The notes under the pieces: generated by a model
Seen by the model: the letters and a program-made list of their open reading frames with translations, nothing else
Databases searched by the model: none
What the model was told of the DNA's origin: nothing
Assembly (NCBI GenBank): GCA_015680685.1
Contig: MNCI01029584.1
Location: 359,422-423,421 of the forward strand
Reading direction: 5' to 3'
Source: Gnetum montanum
Lineage: Eukaryota > Streptophyta > Gnetopsida > Gnetales > Gnetaceae
Length of the DNA: 64,000 nt
Shown here: piece by piece, positions 25,250 through 36,484 of the stretch
Layout: each line of letters opens with the position of its first letter
Position numbering within the stretch: position 1 is the first letter of the stretch
Made by a program: the position numbers and the translations under genes

Positions 25250-25606
25250 CCAAGATGATTTTAAAGAAAATAATGTTAACCAAGCCCGACTAATAGATGA
25301 GGTAACAAGATAACTAAAAATAGAATCACTTATCCCTTCTCTATTTCTCTACCATTTACCCAATTTAGTCCTACCCTCTTGGTCAAGTTTGCTCTATCTT
25401 TGTTTGTTCATGGTATTTTTGAGAAATAAATCTCTTGCATAAATTACACTAAAAAATTCCATGTTCAAACAAAGATAGAGCAAACTTGACCAATAGGGTA
25501 AAACTAAATTGGGTAAGTGGTAGAGAAAGTTATTCCGTTTTCAGTTATCTTATTACTTTGTCCAGTAGTGAGGGCTAGTTAACATCATCTTCTTCAAAAT
25601 TATTGG
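25250..25606. mobile_element. Long inverted repeat, MITE-like foldback element (about 357 bp)
   Basis: The left arm (25250-about 25412) and right arm (about 25463-25606) are reverse complements nearly throughout. For example, CAAACTTGACCAA on the right pairs with TTGGTCAAGTTTG on the left, and AACAAAGATAGAGCAAAC pairs with GTTTGCTCTATCTTTG. The ends are CCAA...TTGG and the loop is about 50 bp. No coding capacity. A non-autonomous DNA transposon is the likely origin; the superfamily cannot be named because the target duplication is not clear. Confidence 0.75.
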
Positions 25607-25611
25607 AAAGT

Positions 25612-28600
25612 CATTGTAGGAAGGAAATTATAGCTCATTTATGAAATTATAATTCACGAGGAGCTAGCTAGATCACGATTAGCTTTTCAACATTGGGATG
25701 TGTATCAAGCACAAAGTGCCTTAACTAAAAGTCGGCTCACTTGGTTAAATATTCAAGATGAACACTGTAAGGAATTTTTTAAGTATCTCAATACTGCTTC
25801 CCCTTCGCATTTTATAGATAAAATCTCTAGTGATGGTACCACCATTATTGACCACAACATTATCCTCACTTTTCTCAAGAACCACTATGAAACCCTTTTT
25901 GCAACTACCCCAATGGACATCTCTTAGTTCAAGGCTACCACCCCCAATTATCCTTGCCTTATCAACTCCACTATGCTACAAAGTCTTGATGTTGATATCA
26001 CTTTGGTGGAGCTACAGGTGGCCTATTCCAAGTTAAGTCAGGGAAAGGCTCTTGGTAATGATGGTTTGCCCATGGAATTTTTTCAAAATCATTGGGATTT
26101 GGTGGAAAATGATCTTCTGCAGGTCATTAACGAGGCTATCTTAACTGGTTCTCTAAAGCCGAATCTAAATCAAGGGGTAATTCATCTCCTACCCAAGTCT
26201 AGGGATCTTACCAATATCTCCAATTGGCATCCCATAACTCTTCTCAATGTAGTGTATAAATTTGGGCTAACTGCCTAGCCTTATGGCTAAAAAAAATTCT
26301 TGGCTAGATCATATCTCCCGAACAAACAGGATTTTTTCCTAGTAGATATATTTTAGACAATGTGGTTGTAGTGTGGAAAGGTCTCAAGTGGGCCGAGGAT
26401 GATGGACAAGATATTCTCCTAGTGAAACTTGATTACACCAAGGCTTATGACAACATAAAGTGGGATTTTATCTTGCAGACCCTGAACAAACTTGGTTTTG
26501 GACCTAAGCTCTTACATATGGTGAAATGCTTATTCTCAGATGCTACCGTAAGAATAGACACTACCTTTGGCATTACCTCTCCCTTTTCAATACATAGGTC
26601 AGTACGGCAAGGTTGTCCTCTCACCCCCTATCTCTTTATCATCGCAGCAATATTTCTTTGTCATCAGATTAACCTGGACATTCAAACTAAAGTTCTCACT
26701 CGGGTCTACCTTTCTTCCTCTCAACAACAGCTTCTCAATATGCACTTCACTAATGACTCTTTTTTTCTACCTTAAACATAGTTGCCAATTTTCACTACCT
26801 CTTATCAAGGATGTAGCCATATTGCACACTCTCAGGTTCCAATATAAATTGGAATAAATCCTCTATTTATAGCTTTATGGGCAATTACAACCATGTGGCC
26901 AACTATAACTAGAAGCAGCTTCATGATCAAAACATTGTTAAGATTCTAGGAATCCCTTTCTGTTTTAGAGGTTCAACCTCTATTCTCTAGGAGCAGGTTA
27001 TTTATTAGATTCAAAAGAAACTTAACAAATGGAAGACTAAACCCCTCACACTTGCAGGTAAATACCTCGTATGCAAGTCCATATGTGCATCAACCCATGT
27101 GTATTACTTTTCATGTTGGGCCCCCTCCCAAGCTACCTACCAAAAGCTAGAACAGTTATTTCCTGACTTTATGTGGTCCTCTAAAGATTCTCAGAAAGGA
27201 TTTCATCGAGTTGCTTGGAATATTGTTACTCTCCCAAAGAATAAGAGTGGCTTAGGTCTTTTGAATTCCTATAAGTAGGGAATTACCTTGGTTGTTAAGT
27301 GGTTGGCATAGCATTTAGATGCCTCAAATATTATTGGGACCCTCCTCCAATTAAGGCTTCATCAAGCATTTCCTAAAATCAAGCCCTTCTGGAAAGGCAT
27401 CCATTTTGTTAATTAGATCTTTTCCCCCCTCACTATCATTCTTCCTAGATCTCATGTTTTCAAAAGCATCTGAAGGGCCTAGCAAATTCTACACAGTTAC
27501 ATAGACTGGAATAACATCAAGATCAACCCTGCTATCCTCTCTAGAGTGTGTTTGTGGTGGTTACCTCTATCGCCCATTCTCCTTACCATCGCAAAGGCTA
27601 AGATGGTTGCCTTGTAGTATCGGAAGGGTATCATCTCCTTGGATTATCTTAGGTTGGCTAGTCGTTGGATTTCAGGGGTTGATTTTAGCAGTTTGTATGG
27701 GGAGTCGGCTGTAATGAACCATTGTCTAGTCCAGATTTACTCCTTTCTACACAGTCATTGGCAACTTGATGTTATAGTGCAAAGCCCTTTTCATGGCCTT
27801 CAATGGCTTAATGAGGTTAAACTCTTGCCCTACCGACCATCTGTCCCCTTTCATCTTATGCACGACCCATCTGAGGTCATTCAACGCTGCAATAAGTATT
27901 GGCACAAACAAGAGTTAGTAACATTTTGGATCCCTCTCTTCCAACATATTTGGAAACTTCTTACCTTCCCCAAAATTAAGCAGTTCCTCTAGTGTCTCCT
28001 CCACCATGGTCTACCTATTGGTAAATGTTTAAAATGTCTGGGGATTCCCACTACCAATTGCCCTCTTTGTGGTGGACAAGATGACTTTGTCCATGTGTTT
28101 TAGCATTGTCTGTTTGCTCAGCATGTGTGGGAGTGAGCTTCCATAGTTTTTCCATCATACAAGCTATCCCAAGAGGATGCCATATTCAGCTTTTTGGACA
28201 TTACTTCTACTAATCTCAAATTTATGTGGAAAGTTATTAGGCCTCCTATTTTATATTATATTTGGAAGCGAAGATGCAATGTTATATTTCAAAGGATAGA
28301 TTATTCTAATAAATGTTTGCTCACCAAGTTGGAGAAGTTGCAGATCTTTCACCTCATTCATTTTCAACTCACATCTTAAGCATCCAAGTTCAATCTAGAT
28401 AATCATCCGTTGGTTCATCTCTTGTAGCTGTGGGAAAGACCTATGCCTTCCAGTAACACTCATCATCAGTAATTTTTGCAAAGAAGCTTCCCCTTTCTGT
28501 TGTGTGGAGTCATCATTAGAACTCTCTCTGTCCTTAATTGAGAGCTCTTTGCCTCATCTAATTCTATGTCATTGTATCTTGTAACAAGTCAATGAGTGGA

Positions 28601-28735
28601 CATTTGGTAGTGCCCCAATTCGGGTTTCAGATTGTTCTCAGCTTCCCCTTCCCCTTAACCCTATGACTTATTCAAGTTATTGTAATTGATACACTTTTAA
28701 TATCAATAAAACTTCTTTCAGGATATTAATAGATC
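25612..28735 (+). mobile_element. 5'-truncated L1-type LINE (ORF2 RT and zinc-knuckle C-terminus), decayed
   Basis: The plus-strand reading covers a pre-RT segment (LTKSRLTWLNIQDEHCKEFF near 25725), the RT entry block (KLSQGKALGNDGLPMEFF, then VIHLLPKSRDLTNISNWHP, about 26030-26240), the motif A region (LLVKLDYTKAYDNIKWDF, about 26415-26470), motif B (SVRQGCPLTPYLFI, about 26595-26640), and motif C degraded to FTND (about 26747). A zf-RVT-type cysteine block (CPLCGGQDDFVHVF...HCLFAQHVW, 28055-28130) and the usual tryptophan-rich tail (28205-28300) follow. No endonuclease domain is present. The region around 28700 ends with AATAAA-containing text. A TAG at about 25927, a stop at 26276 and frameshifts show that it is dead. 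Confidence 0.9.
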
Positions 28736-28739
28736 CTTA

Positions 28740-29720
28740 ACCCCGAAAAGAAGGGCTAGAGGGTCCTCCGCTCCACCGGAGTCGCACTGCCTGCTCTAAA
28801 AAACCGGAGCTGCGGCCGCTGTCTGTCTTCTCGAGTAGTTTTGGTTCCCTTTCCGTGGCGTCTGTTCACAAATCGTAGCTGGAGTCCCAGAATAGGTTCA
28901 TGGCCCCGGTTGCAGCGGTTCCTCATCATCCGCTGTTGCTGCTGCCACCATTGTCATCGATTTTAAGAATGATATTTGTGTTGCTGGTGTTGCTGTAAAG
29001 GGTCTGCATTTCTTCTTGGCCAAATGGGATCTTCATGTTGCGCTCGGAGGAACTGTCCCTGCTCAGATGCTTGCTGTATAACTGCTTTAGCGCCGCCATG
29101 TTTGTGGCACTGTTAATGAATTTCGTTTTGGATTCCTGCGCGCTGCTGCCCAGAAAAGAAAACGGTGGGAGAACTGTTATGTTATGCAAGTGGCGGTGGT
29201 GGCGTGAGAGATTAGGAGTTTTCTCCAAAATGTTAATGTCCGGCGGGAATAATGTGGTGTTGCAGACCTTTAAACGCACCACCTGCTTATACTACAAATT
29301 GCATTGGCTGTGCAGCAGCAGCTGAAAACACAATCCCACACGCAGTTGGTTTTGATTACTGTCCCCTTCTTCTTGTGCTGGCCTTGTGTGTTCAGACGTT
29401 TCACGAGTTTACATGCCGCACAGGTCATGCAAGGGCCGCCGCCCTCTGCCCTCTGCAGGGCCAGCCACAATCTACGTCCCGCCATCTCCAGCTTTGACCG
29501 CCGCCATTGCCAGAGACGCTTTGCCCTCCCACCCCCAAAACCAACCGCGGAGATTTACGTGATTTTGAATTTCGCATGACGTGACGTGGAACGCCACAAA
29601 ATACACTTCCTCTCCCCCATCGTACCAGACGTATTGGTCTCTCAGCCAAAAAAATTAATATCATTGTGATCGGTAATGAAAGAGCAATAATTGAAAATGC
29701 CAGAAACCTATGCATCAAAA
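28740..29720. other. GC-richer, CpG-retaining gene-like block of unknown identity
   Basis: This block has many CpG sites and a GCGGCCGC, in contrast to the CpG-poor repeats around it. Two minus-strand open stretches look codon-like: 28926-29291 (contains NMAALKQLYSKHL and ends NGGSSNSG before TGA) and 29270-29485 (starts MAGRRLWLALQRAEGGGPC). They are in different frames and could be exons of one gene or relics of one. A plus-strand frame at 29035-29325 is also open, so the strand is uncertain. I recognise no domain. Confidence 0.35.
29556..29715 (+). repeat. Interspersed short repeat (CACAAAATACACTTCC family), copy C
   Basis: It contains CCACAAAATACACTTCC, then CGTATTGGTCTCTCAGCC and AATTAATATCATTGTGATC, then 'taatgaaagagcaataattgaaaatgcc'. 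The same order occurs at 31036 and 31206. Confidence 0.8.
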
Positions 29721-31035
29721 TAATGACAAGGATTCGTGATTCTGAACGTGTTTGGGTAAGTGTGCCTCAAGAAAAAAGTGGGATGGGTTCGTGATAGAGA
29801 AAATTTAAATATATTAGTTTTTTTAAAAATCAAATCTCATATATCAAGAAAATACATTGTAAAATATAGAACAAGTACAATGTAAATCCCAAATATTGTT
29901 AATGCTTAAAAATTCCTAAGAAGATTACAATATCACCATTAAACTGAAGCAAGAAAATTTGCAAAGGTATGGAGGGCATTGAATCCATTTCCTGAATAGG
30001 AACCATAATCTAGCCAAACATATAATTTCTGCAACAACCAAAATGACAGCAATAAAATGAAACCCTTTTGTTACTCAATCCAATATTTCCAAAAATGAAA
30101 TGAAGCCTCAAGCCTGAACCAAATTTATAACAAATCAGGTTTGCTAATACTTTTGTTCAAAGACTACCTATGAGTATCACCCTAGGGACTACGGGTGAGT
30201 AGCGCGGTAGGGCCATGTTGAAGATGACGGCATTATAAGAAGACAACTTAACTAAACTAGGCACAGCCTAGTAACTCACGTCACCTACAATTATCAAAAA
30301 CTTTTCAACACTGAAAAATTGGCACTAGTCATGATGAAGGGGAAAGTAATAACATAGGGCCATAAGGTTGCATATTGGCCATTGGCGATTGGTCATGTTC
30401 ATGATTCATGACATGACCCTGTTTTGTTTTTTGTTTTTTCATCAGAGATACGAGAAAAAGAGAAAAAACCAGCAATGAACAATAAACACGCATGAATGTG
30501 TGAGTCATGGCAGAACCTTTGACGTTTCCAAAGGCAGGCGAATCCATGCAAATGCAACGTTTTCCTCGCACGCCCCGTCCAAAACTTGATTTCCGTATGA
30601 CCCATACTTGCCCATTCGGCCTTCGGTTACCATAGTAGCCCTTTCCTGATTTTCCTGTGTTTGTTTATTCATTCTACTCCCTTGTTTTCTGTGGTCCCTC
30701 TCATGCCGATGCCATGAATCTTGATTGCTTGCTTGCAACTTAACAATGAAATGAAATTTTTGCTATAATTCAGAACAGGAGAAGATCCGTAAGATTTTAA
30801 TGCAAAATGCAGACATTGCAACTAAAAAGGCAAGAACAGTACGAGGCAAGGCAAGGCAAGGCGACCATTTCAATCTATGTACAAATCCAGACAAAATTTC
30901 ACTGGAAATTATGAAATTGGTACCCGTTGCGAATTTAATGCACTTCGGTACATGTTCCCGAATCTGACGTGAACAGTTCGTCAAAATTTATCCAAAATCG
31001 TGAATCTCGGGCGCATAGCAAGAAACAGAAAGCAT
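29721..31035. other. Unassigned island DNA
   Basis: No recognised gene. Open frames at 30329-30738 (minus) lack domains and probably represent chance. It could hold distal 3' or regulatory DNA of neighbours. Confidence 0.4.
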
Positions 31036-31380
31036 GATACTGTTTGAATTTCGTGAGATTTTATGTGGCACATGACGTGGAAGGCCACAAAATACACTTC
31101 CCCTCCCCCACTCCAGACGTATTGGTCTCTCCGCCAAAAAAATTAATATCATTGTGGTCAGTAATGAAAGAGCAACCATTGAAAATGTCAAGAAATAGAG
31201 AGCATGATAATGTTTGCGTGGAATCTTATGTGGTGCATGATGTGGAAGGCTACAAAATACACTTGCCTTTCCCCTTCGTGCCACAGGTATTGGTCTCTAG
31301 GCCAAAAAAATTAATGTCATTGTGATCTGAAGGAGCAACAATTGAAAATGCCAAGAAATGGAGAGCATTAAAATGTGCAA
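31036..31380 (+). repeat. Tandem pair of the short interspersed repeat (copies D and E, about 170-bp period)
   Basis: Two units start at about 31036 ('gatactgtttgaatttcgtgag') and about 31206 ('gataatgtttgcgtggaat'). Each carries CACAAAATACACTT, GTATTGGTCTCT, AAAAAAATTAAT and 'gagcaaccattgaaaatg'-like text; a third start follows at about 31365. Copies C-E lie in the gene island and A-B lie 8 kb away. Confidence 0.8.
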
Positions 31381-32330
31381 AAGCCCCACTGTACTCTTGC
31401 CAAGACCAAGATGAGGTGATGGGTAATCAGTAAAAGGGCTAGGCCAATTATTAATATTTTTTCGGTGGATACTCCATGACCCTTTTGTACACCAATAATA
31501 TGTAAACGTTGATGCGAATAAAAGGTAGAGCCAACAGTTTAGTACAGAAGGTGCAGTTTCATTAAGGGTGTATATTAAAGCCTATATACTTCACAACCGG
31601 AAAAAACAACCACATTCATGAATAAGTTTATAATATATATTTCGATGAGTTTCAATTGGTTACCCATACCCTTTTTAAGGGTTATACAAGTACAAAGCTT
31701 TTTAGTAAAATTCCAACATATAATCAAACTATCCTTGGGTACTACCTTTATTCGTTTTAAAGTTAAGGTTTTTTTATTTTATGGTTTACATGTCACTAGA
31801 AACATTAGCATATTTCAAGTCGAAATAAATTTTTTCTTGAAAAACTTAAATTTCAACCTTATTTAAGATATCTTTGCATTTTAAATTCTACCAAGTATTA
31901 TGTTAATTTTTGAAGGAATAACCGTTTATATTAGAAACTTTTTGTAGTACAGTGTTAGTTTCATAAATGGTCTTATATCTACACGGAGGGTGCATGGAGG
32001 CTCAAGAATATCCAAGAATGCCACAAACGGTGGGAGAACATTGTAAAAAATATGAAACATTGGTGCCCACACAAGATACTCCTGAGCATTAATTAATGAT
32101 GCAAGAAAGTCTGTTGAATACGCACAAATTTCAAGAATTGGTTAACTTAAAAAGAACATTTTGCATCGCCTCCGAAGGCAACCTTAATTCTAGGGAGCCC
32201 TAGAAAATGTTTTCGAGGCTATGGAAAATTTGAAGAATAAAAACTAAAAAAATGGTTTAGCCTTACATAGTTAAGGCATCCTTTTAAGGGAGCGTAAAAG
32301 TGAACAAACCCTTCACTTAGCTAGCTGAAA
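31381..32330. other. Region downstream of the peptidase gene
   Basis: AT-rich with no recognised gene. The plus-strand open frame 31618-31866 has no domain. It probably includes the 3' UTR of the minus-strand gene; no obvious polyadenylation signal lies close to the stop. Confidence 0.4.
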
Positions 32331-33984
32331 TCAGAAAACGGTTTTCCTTTGTATGGCGTTTATTAAATCAGTCCCTTTCCTTTGAAAACTATTGTAGTTT
32401 ATAAATTTAAACCCGGCTTCCAAGCAAAACACAGATTGTACTTCAATTTTCTCTTCGACTTCCAGTTGAAGGTTGCTAGACGTCTTCTCATTTATAATCA
32501 TGGCTCTCTCTTCCTTTCCCTTTCCTTTGAGAAAGCTTTTGCAGATGTGCTGCCATACTTTTGCATCAGGGCTTGCATTGCACAGCGATGCCTTCGCCAC
32601 TTCTACGACATTGTCCTAAGAAATAATAAATAAAATAAAAAACTGTATTAGATTTATTTAGCATTATGAGACTTGGACTCTCCAAGTCATTCGTTTTTGT
32701 CAGAATAAACTGACTGGGAGAGTTGCTTGGTTAACTTGCGGAACAGTAAAAAGAACTCCTTGAAAATTAAATTTTTACCCCTTTAACCCTTTAAAAAATA
32801 TATAGATTTCTAACCCAGTTCATGATTTGGGAGTTACTCAGATACTCAAATTCTATTGGCAGATACTCAGCAAGTCTTGTAACAGGGGATTTATCAGCTT
32901 AAGAATTTTGGCACAGAAGTGAAATTAAAGAAAATTCAGATATATTTATTGCAGACAGACAAATTCTAGGTTTCGGGACCTACGTCAATTATGTTCTTGT
33001 CCAGGAGACGGTGGGTGAGGCTGAAGAGAATGTCGCTGTTGTATTCAGGATGACCTTGGATTCCCAGAACCGTATCCCCCATCGCAAACATTTCTATCTC
33101 TGTTTTGTGTGAGGAAGCCAGCACCTGTGCCCCACTTGGAACCTTGTACACCTGTACAATTAAGAACCAACCAAGCCATCAGTCTCCAATCCTTCACATA
33201 AAGATCGGTAATGTGATCAAAATTAACACTGACCAGATCCGGGAAAGTAACCAGTAACCAGTTGTGAGCACTTAGGAATTGATTATATATATGTATATTT
33301 ACCTGATCTTGATGAATTTCGATGATGCTAATCTCGTTAGGAATCTGTATTGCAGGGTATTTCTGGTGCAGACCATTGGAGATGTTGACCTTGGTGAGGC
33401 CTATGTCCCAGCCTGCCAGTGACCGGCCAGTCTTCCCTCCGAGTGCTCTGCACAGCACCTGCAATACAGTATTGGATTCATTGGATTAAAGAATTTCACA
33501 GCTGCTTATTGTATTGCATTTATTGGATTAATGGATTCCACAGTTGCTTACTTATCTTTTGATTAAGTAATGAAAAGGAAGAAATTAAATCAAGAGCGGT
33601 TATAAATAAACATTTCCAAAAGCGTGATGAATTGTGGGGAGTGATTTGAAGTGTAGTAGGTACCTGGTGGCCAAAGCATATGCCAAGCAAACGGATGCGC
33701 AAGTTGTAGAGGTTTTGGATGAGATTGCAGAGGCGCAAAATCCATGGATCGTTGCCGTGAGCGTCGCTGCAGCTACCTGTGATGATGAAGCCGTGGTACT
33801 TGCAGAGCTCCTCTTGGGTTGGAAAATGGCCTTGGCAGACTCTGTACACGTCCCAAGTTTCAGCAGTATCAGCATCTGAAAACAAGTTGGAATAGAGGGT
33901 AAAGTAGCCTCCGTATCTCTTCTTCACATAATCTGAATCCAAAGCGCATTGCAGAACTCCAAAGCAGAGCTTGCCCACTTCCAT
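32331..33984 (-). CDS. Gamma-glutamyl-peptidase-like class I glutamine amidotransferase (four exons)
   Basis: A minus-strand gene with exons 33984-33664, 33458-33303, 33151-32984 and 32615-32331. Every intron (205, 151 and 368 bp) has GT-AG ends and phase 0, giving about 309 codons. Plant GGP enzymes are cytosolic and hydrolyse gamma-glutamyl bonds of glutathione conjugates in glucosinolate, camalexin and glutathione turnover; which substrate this one uses is unknown. The class I amidotransferase triad is visible: nucleophile Cys103 in LLGICFGHQ at the end of exon 1, and His193 with Glu195 in QGHPEYN in exon 3. Exon 1 also has YGGY and GFIITGS; exon 2 ends IIEIHQDQ. Exon 4 contains KVWQHICKSFLKGK, where homologues normally end at about residue 250, but here the frame stays open for about 62 more residues. 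The start is the first ATG in good context. There are no stops or frameshifts, unlike everything around it. Family membership is strong; exact subfamily and expression are not shown. Confidence 0.9.
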
Positions 33985-34083
33985 TTTCCTACTCAGCCAG
34001 GCGAGTGTCTAAAAATTAGAGAAAGATAGGATAGGAAGAGGAGAATTGCAACCCGATGCGGAGTTAGTGGGAATACACTTGAC

Positions 34084-34093
34084 AATATATAGA
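34084..34093 (-). promoter_or_regulatory. TATA-box candidate for the peptidase gene
   Basis: The minus strand reads CTATATATTG about 100 bp upstream of the ATG, a normal distance for a plant TATA box with a 5' UTR of 60-80 bases. Confidence 0.5.
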
Positions 34094-35079
34094 GAAACAG
34101 ATACACAGAGAGAAAAGTAGAACCAGTAACAGTAACAGTAATTGTGCAGGGAGGTGAAATGTATTTTGAAAAAAACGTGTTCGGAATTATGTGTGTGGCA
34201 CAGAAACGTGCAGGATCTTGTCTTGCTGTGTCTGTCTGTACGCGGCGATGGAAAGCGAGGGAGGAAGATATAACATAATAGTTACACGGGGACGTACGTA
34301 CTGTTAACCACGTTCTTTTGTTTTATTATTCTCAGACGAATGCAGAGATTCCGCGTATTCGGTATCCTTGGTACAGTTTTAGACACGTTGGGGCAGCCGA
34401 AGCTTTTCACAAATCAAAAAAGAATTTGGCTGATTTATAGGGAAAAACAGTTATGAACAAGCTTGTTCAGGGAAAAGCTTATGCTTCATTGAATCACAAT
34501 TTTCATTGACTGAGCGTTTGATGCTGCAATCACACGGAGCTAAAACTACCATTCCAGTTTTCTACCAAGAACGGTGATGGGCGCTGTTCATAGAATCAAA
34601 GCTTAAAAAGGAGCCGTGGAAGTTACAGTCGGCTTTTTTAGGATATATGCTATCAGTAGATTGATTCCGGTAGGAATTTTCACATGTTAAATTTAAACTA
34701 ATTTAAAACCGTGATACTAGATTAGATCTATATGTTTATGTAACTATATGTCATAGCTCACCTTATATAGTTTCACTATAACGAGATGAGAAATAAAGGT
34801 GATCAATGGAAGCACCTTATCCATTTGACTTAAGCATTAGATTTTGCTTCATTATGTTAAATAACAATTTCTTAAAAAGATTGTTCTAAGCATCTTTAAT
34901 TATAATTATAATTATAATGATTCCTTTCCAAATTCTTTAAAACCTTTTACAAGTATCGACATGATTTGCAGTTATGTAAATCATACTAGAATTTTACACT
35001 ATCCTCTATGGCAATATTCTATGATTGAAGCCATAATTTTCCATGATGCAACTATCTATTTTCTTGTATAGCATTCATT
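34094..35079. other. Upstream flank of the peptidase gene, then unassigned AT-rich DNA
   Basis: 34094-34400 is CpG-containing and plausibly promoter. Beyond about 34650 the sequence becomes AT-rich and no feature is recognised. Confidence 0.4.
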
Positions 35080-36484
35080 ATCTCCTTAGCATAATTAACT
35101 TCATCCATGTGACTTAAATTCTAGTATAAGCAATAAATTGAAAAAGGTCTTTAACTTAAAATATGCTTCTAAAACTAAGATATCATAAGAAGTCTCCATT
35201 TTTACTTAAAATTCACATACAAGAAACTATTTTTGAGCATGCTCTAATTTTTTCCAATTATGCATAGAAAAAGAAGGTCCCAAGTAACACATCCATATAA
35301 TAATATAGGTTAGACAAGATTGCAAAAATATTTCCTTTTGAACTCCCATGCCCAAATTGTTTCCTACTACAATTATTTCTTGGGGCAAATAGAGCTCCAT
35401 ACCACTTGAAAGCCTTTGAACAATAATGGTATTCTAACTATAATTATTGGCAAATTCAACTTCCAAATATTTATAAGATTCACGTATATCAAACCTTTTT
35501 TCTCTAAGGAAAAAATTGTAATTTCTATTTCTAGTACCACAAATTAGAATTTCAGTCTTATCAATATTCACATTTGTACTAGAATGGTGGCAATAGTCAT
35601 GGAGAATTTGAAGCATATAATTTAATCACATAGCTAATTTTTGCAATTAAGGCCACATTATCTGCAAAGGGAAGCATATTCAAAAATAATCCATTCCTTG
35701 ACATACCATGATTAGAGCCATTTTACATTCATTCCTCCAATTCATCTATAAATATGCCAAAAAGGGTAGGGAACAAAGGACAACCTTGTTTAACTCCAAT
35801 TGAGCTATTCGTAATTGTTCCTTCTTCAGTAAGATTATCTTCAATAAAAATGGTAACCATTTCATAGATTCTTTTAGTAGTAGAAAGAAGATCTTGTAGA
35901 ATGTTAATGCTATCCAGTGTCTTCCAAAGTTTATCTTGAGCAACAAAATCATAAGCCTTGAAGAAATCAACAAAACAAATAAATGTTTTATGGTTGGGCA
36001 TTTTTGCTTTCTCTACACAATAATGCAAAGTAATGAGGTGGTCTATAGTAGAATGATTCCTCTTAAACCTTGCATTTTTGCCCATGATCTAATTTTATTC
36101 TTCAAAATAGTACCCAAGAGCTTACTAAAAATTGAATTGATCGTAATCAATTAGTAATTATTAAGATCTATTGAATCTTCTTTTTTGAAAAGCAAGATTG
36201 CTCGACTAAAACATCAAGAGTGATCCAAATCATGTTGAAGCCCTTTATTAAGTAGATTGTAAGTTGCTTTTCACACCAATGAACCACCCTATTTAAGAAG
36301 CTCTAACTAAAATTTATTAACATCAACAACTTTCCTAGAAGATAATCTTTGAATTCTTGCACAAATGTCATCAAGGGATAACTCAAGAATACTAGAGTTA
36401 TCTTACATAGTTGGGGGAGCCTCTTGATTAAAAAGGTCATTGGAGAAAGCTTGAATAGTAGACAAGGAAAAATCCCAACCTGAT
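35080..36484 (-). pseudogene. Non-LTR retrotransposon RT (second LINE family), 3' part
   Basis: The minus-strand reading contains, in order from 36484: SGWDFSLSTIQAFSNDLF, ICARIQRLSSRKVVDVNKF (about 36370-36315), RNHSTIDHLITLHYCVEKAK (about 36060-36000), FICFVDFFKAYDFV (motif A, about 35985-35940), IGVKQGCPLFPTLFGIFIDE (motif B, about 35805-35740), FADNV (motif C, about 35660), VNIDKTEILICG (about 35580-35540), and a C-terminal block with HNWKKLEHAQK near 35250. These are LINE RT landmarks; the clade differs from both other LINEs here, but I do not name it. Motif C has Asn in place of the second Asp. Stops occur. The 5' continuation lies beyond the gypsy insertion at about 48145. Confidence 0.85.

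Noticed and set aside
29270-29485. Possible LOB-domain start (GGGPC...CAACK) on the minus strand
   Set aside because: Cysteine spacing does not fit CX2CX6CX3C and the following residues do not match the LOB block, so the name was not given; it is kept only as unidentified.
33634-33879. Plus-strand 81-residue ORF and a minus-strand 91-residue ORF
   Set aside because: Both are alternate frames of exon 1 of the peptidase gene.
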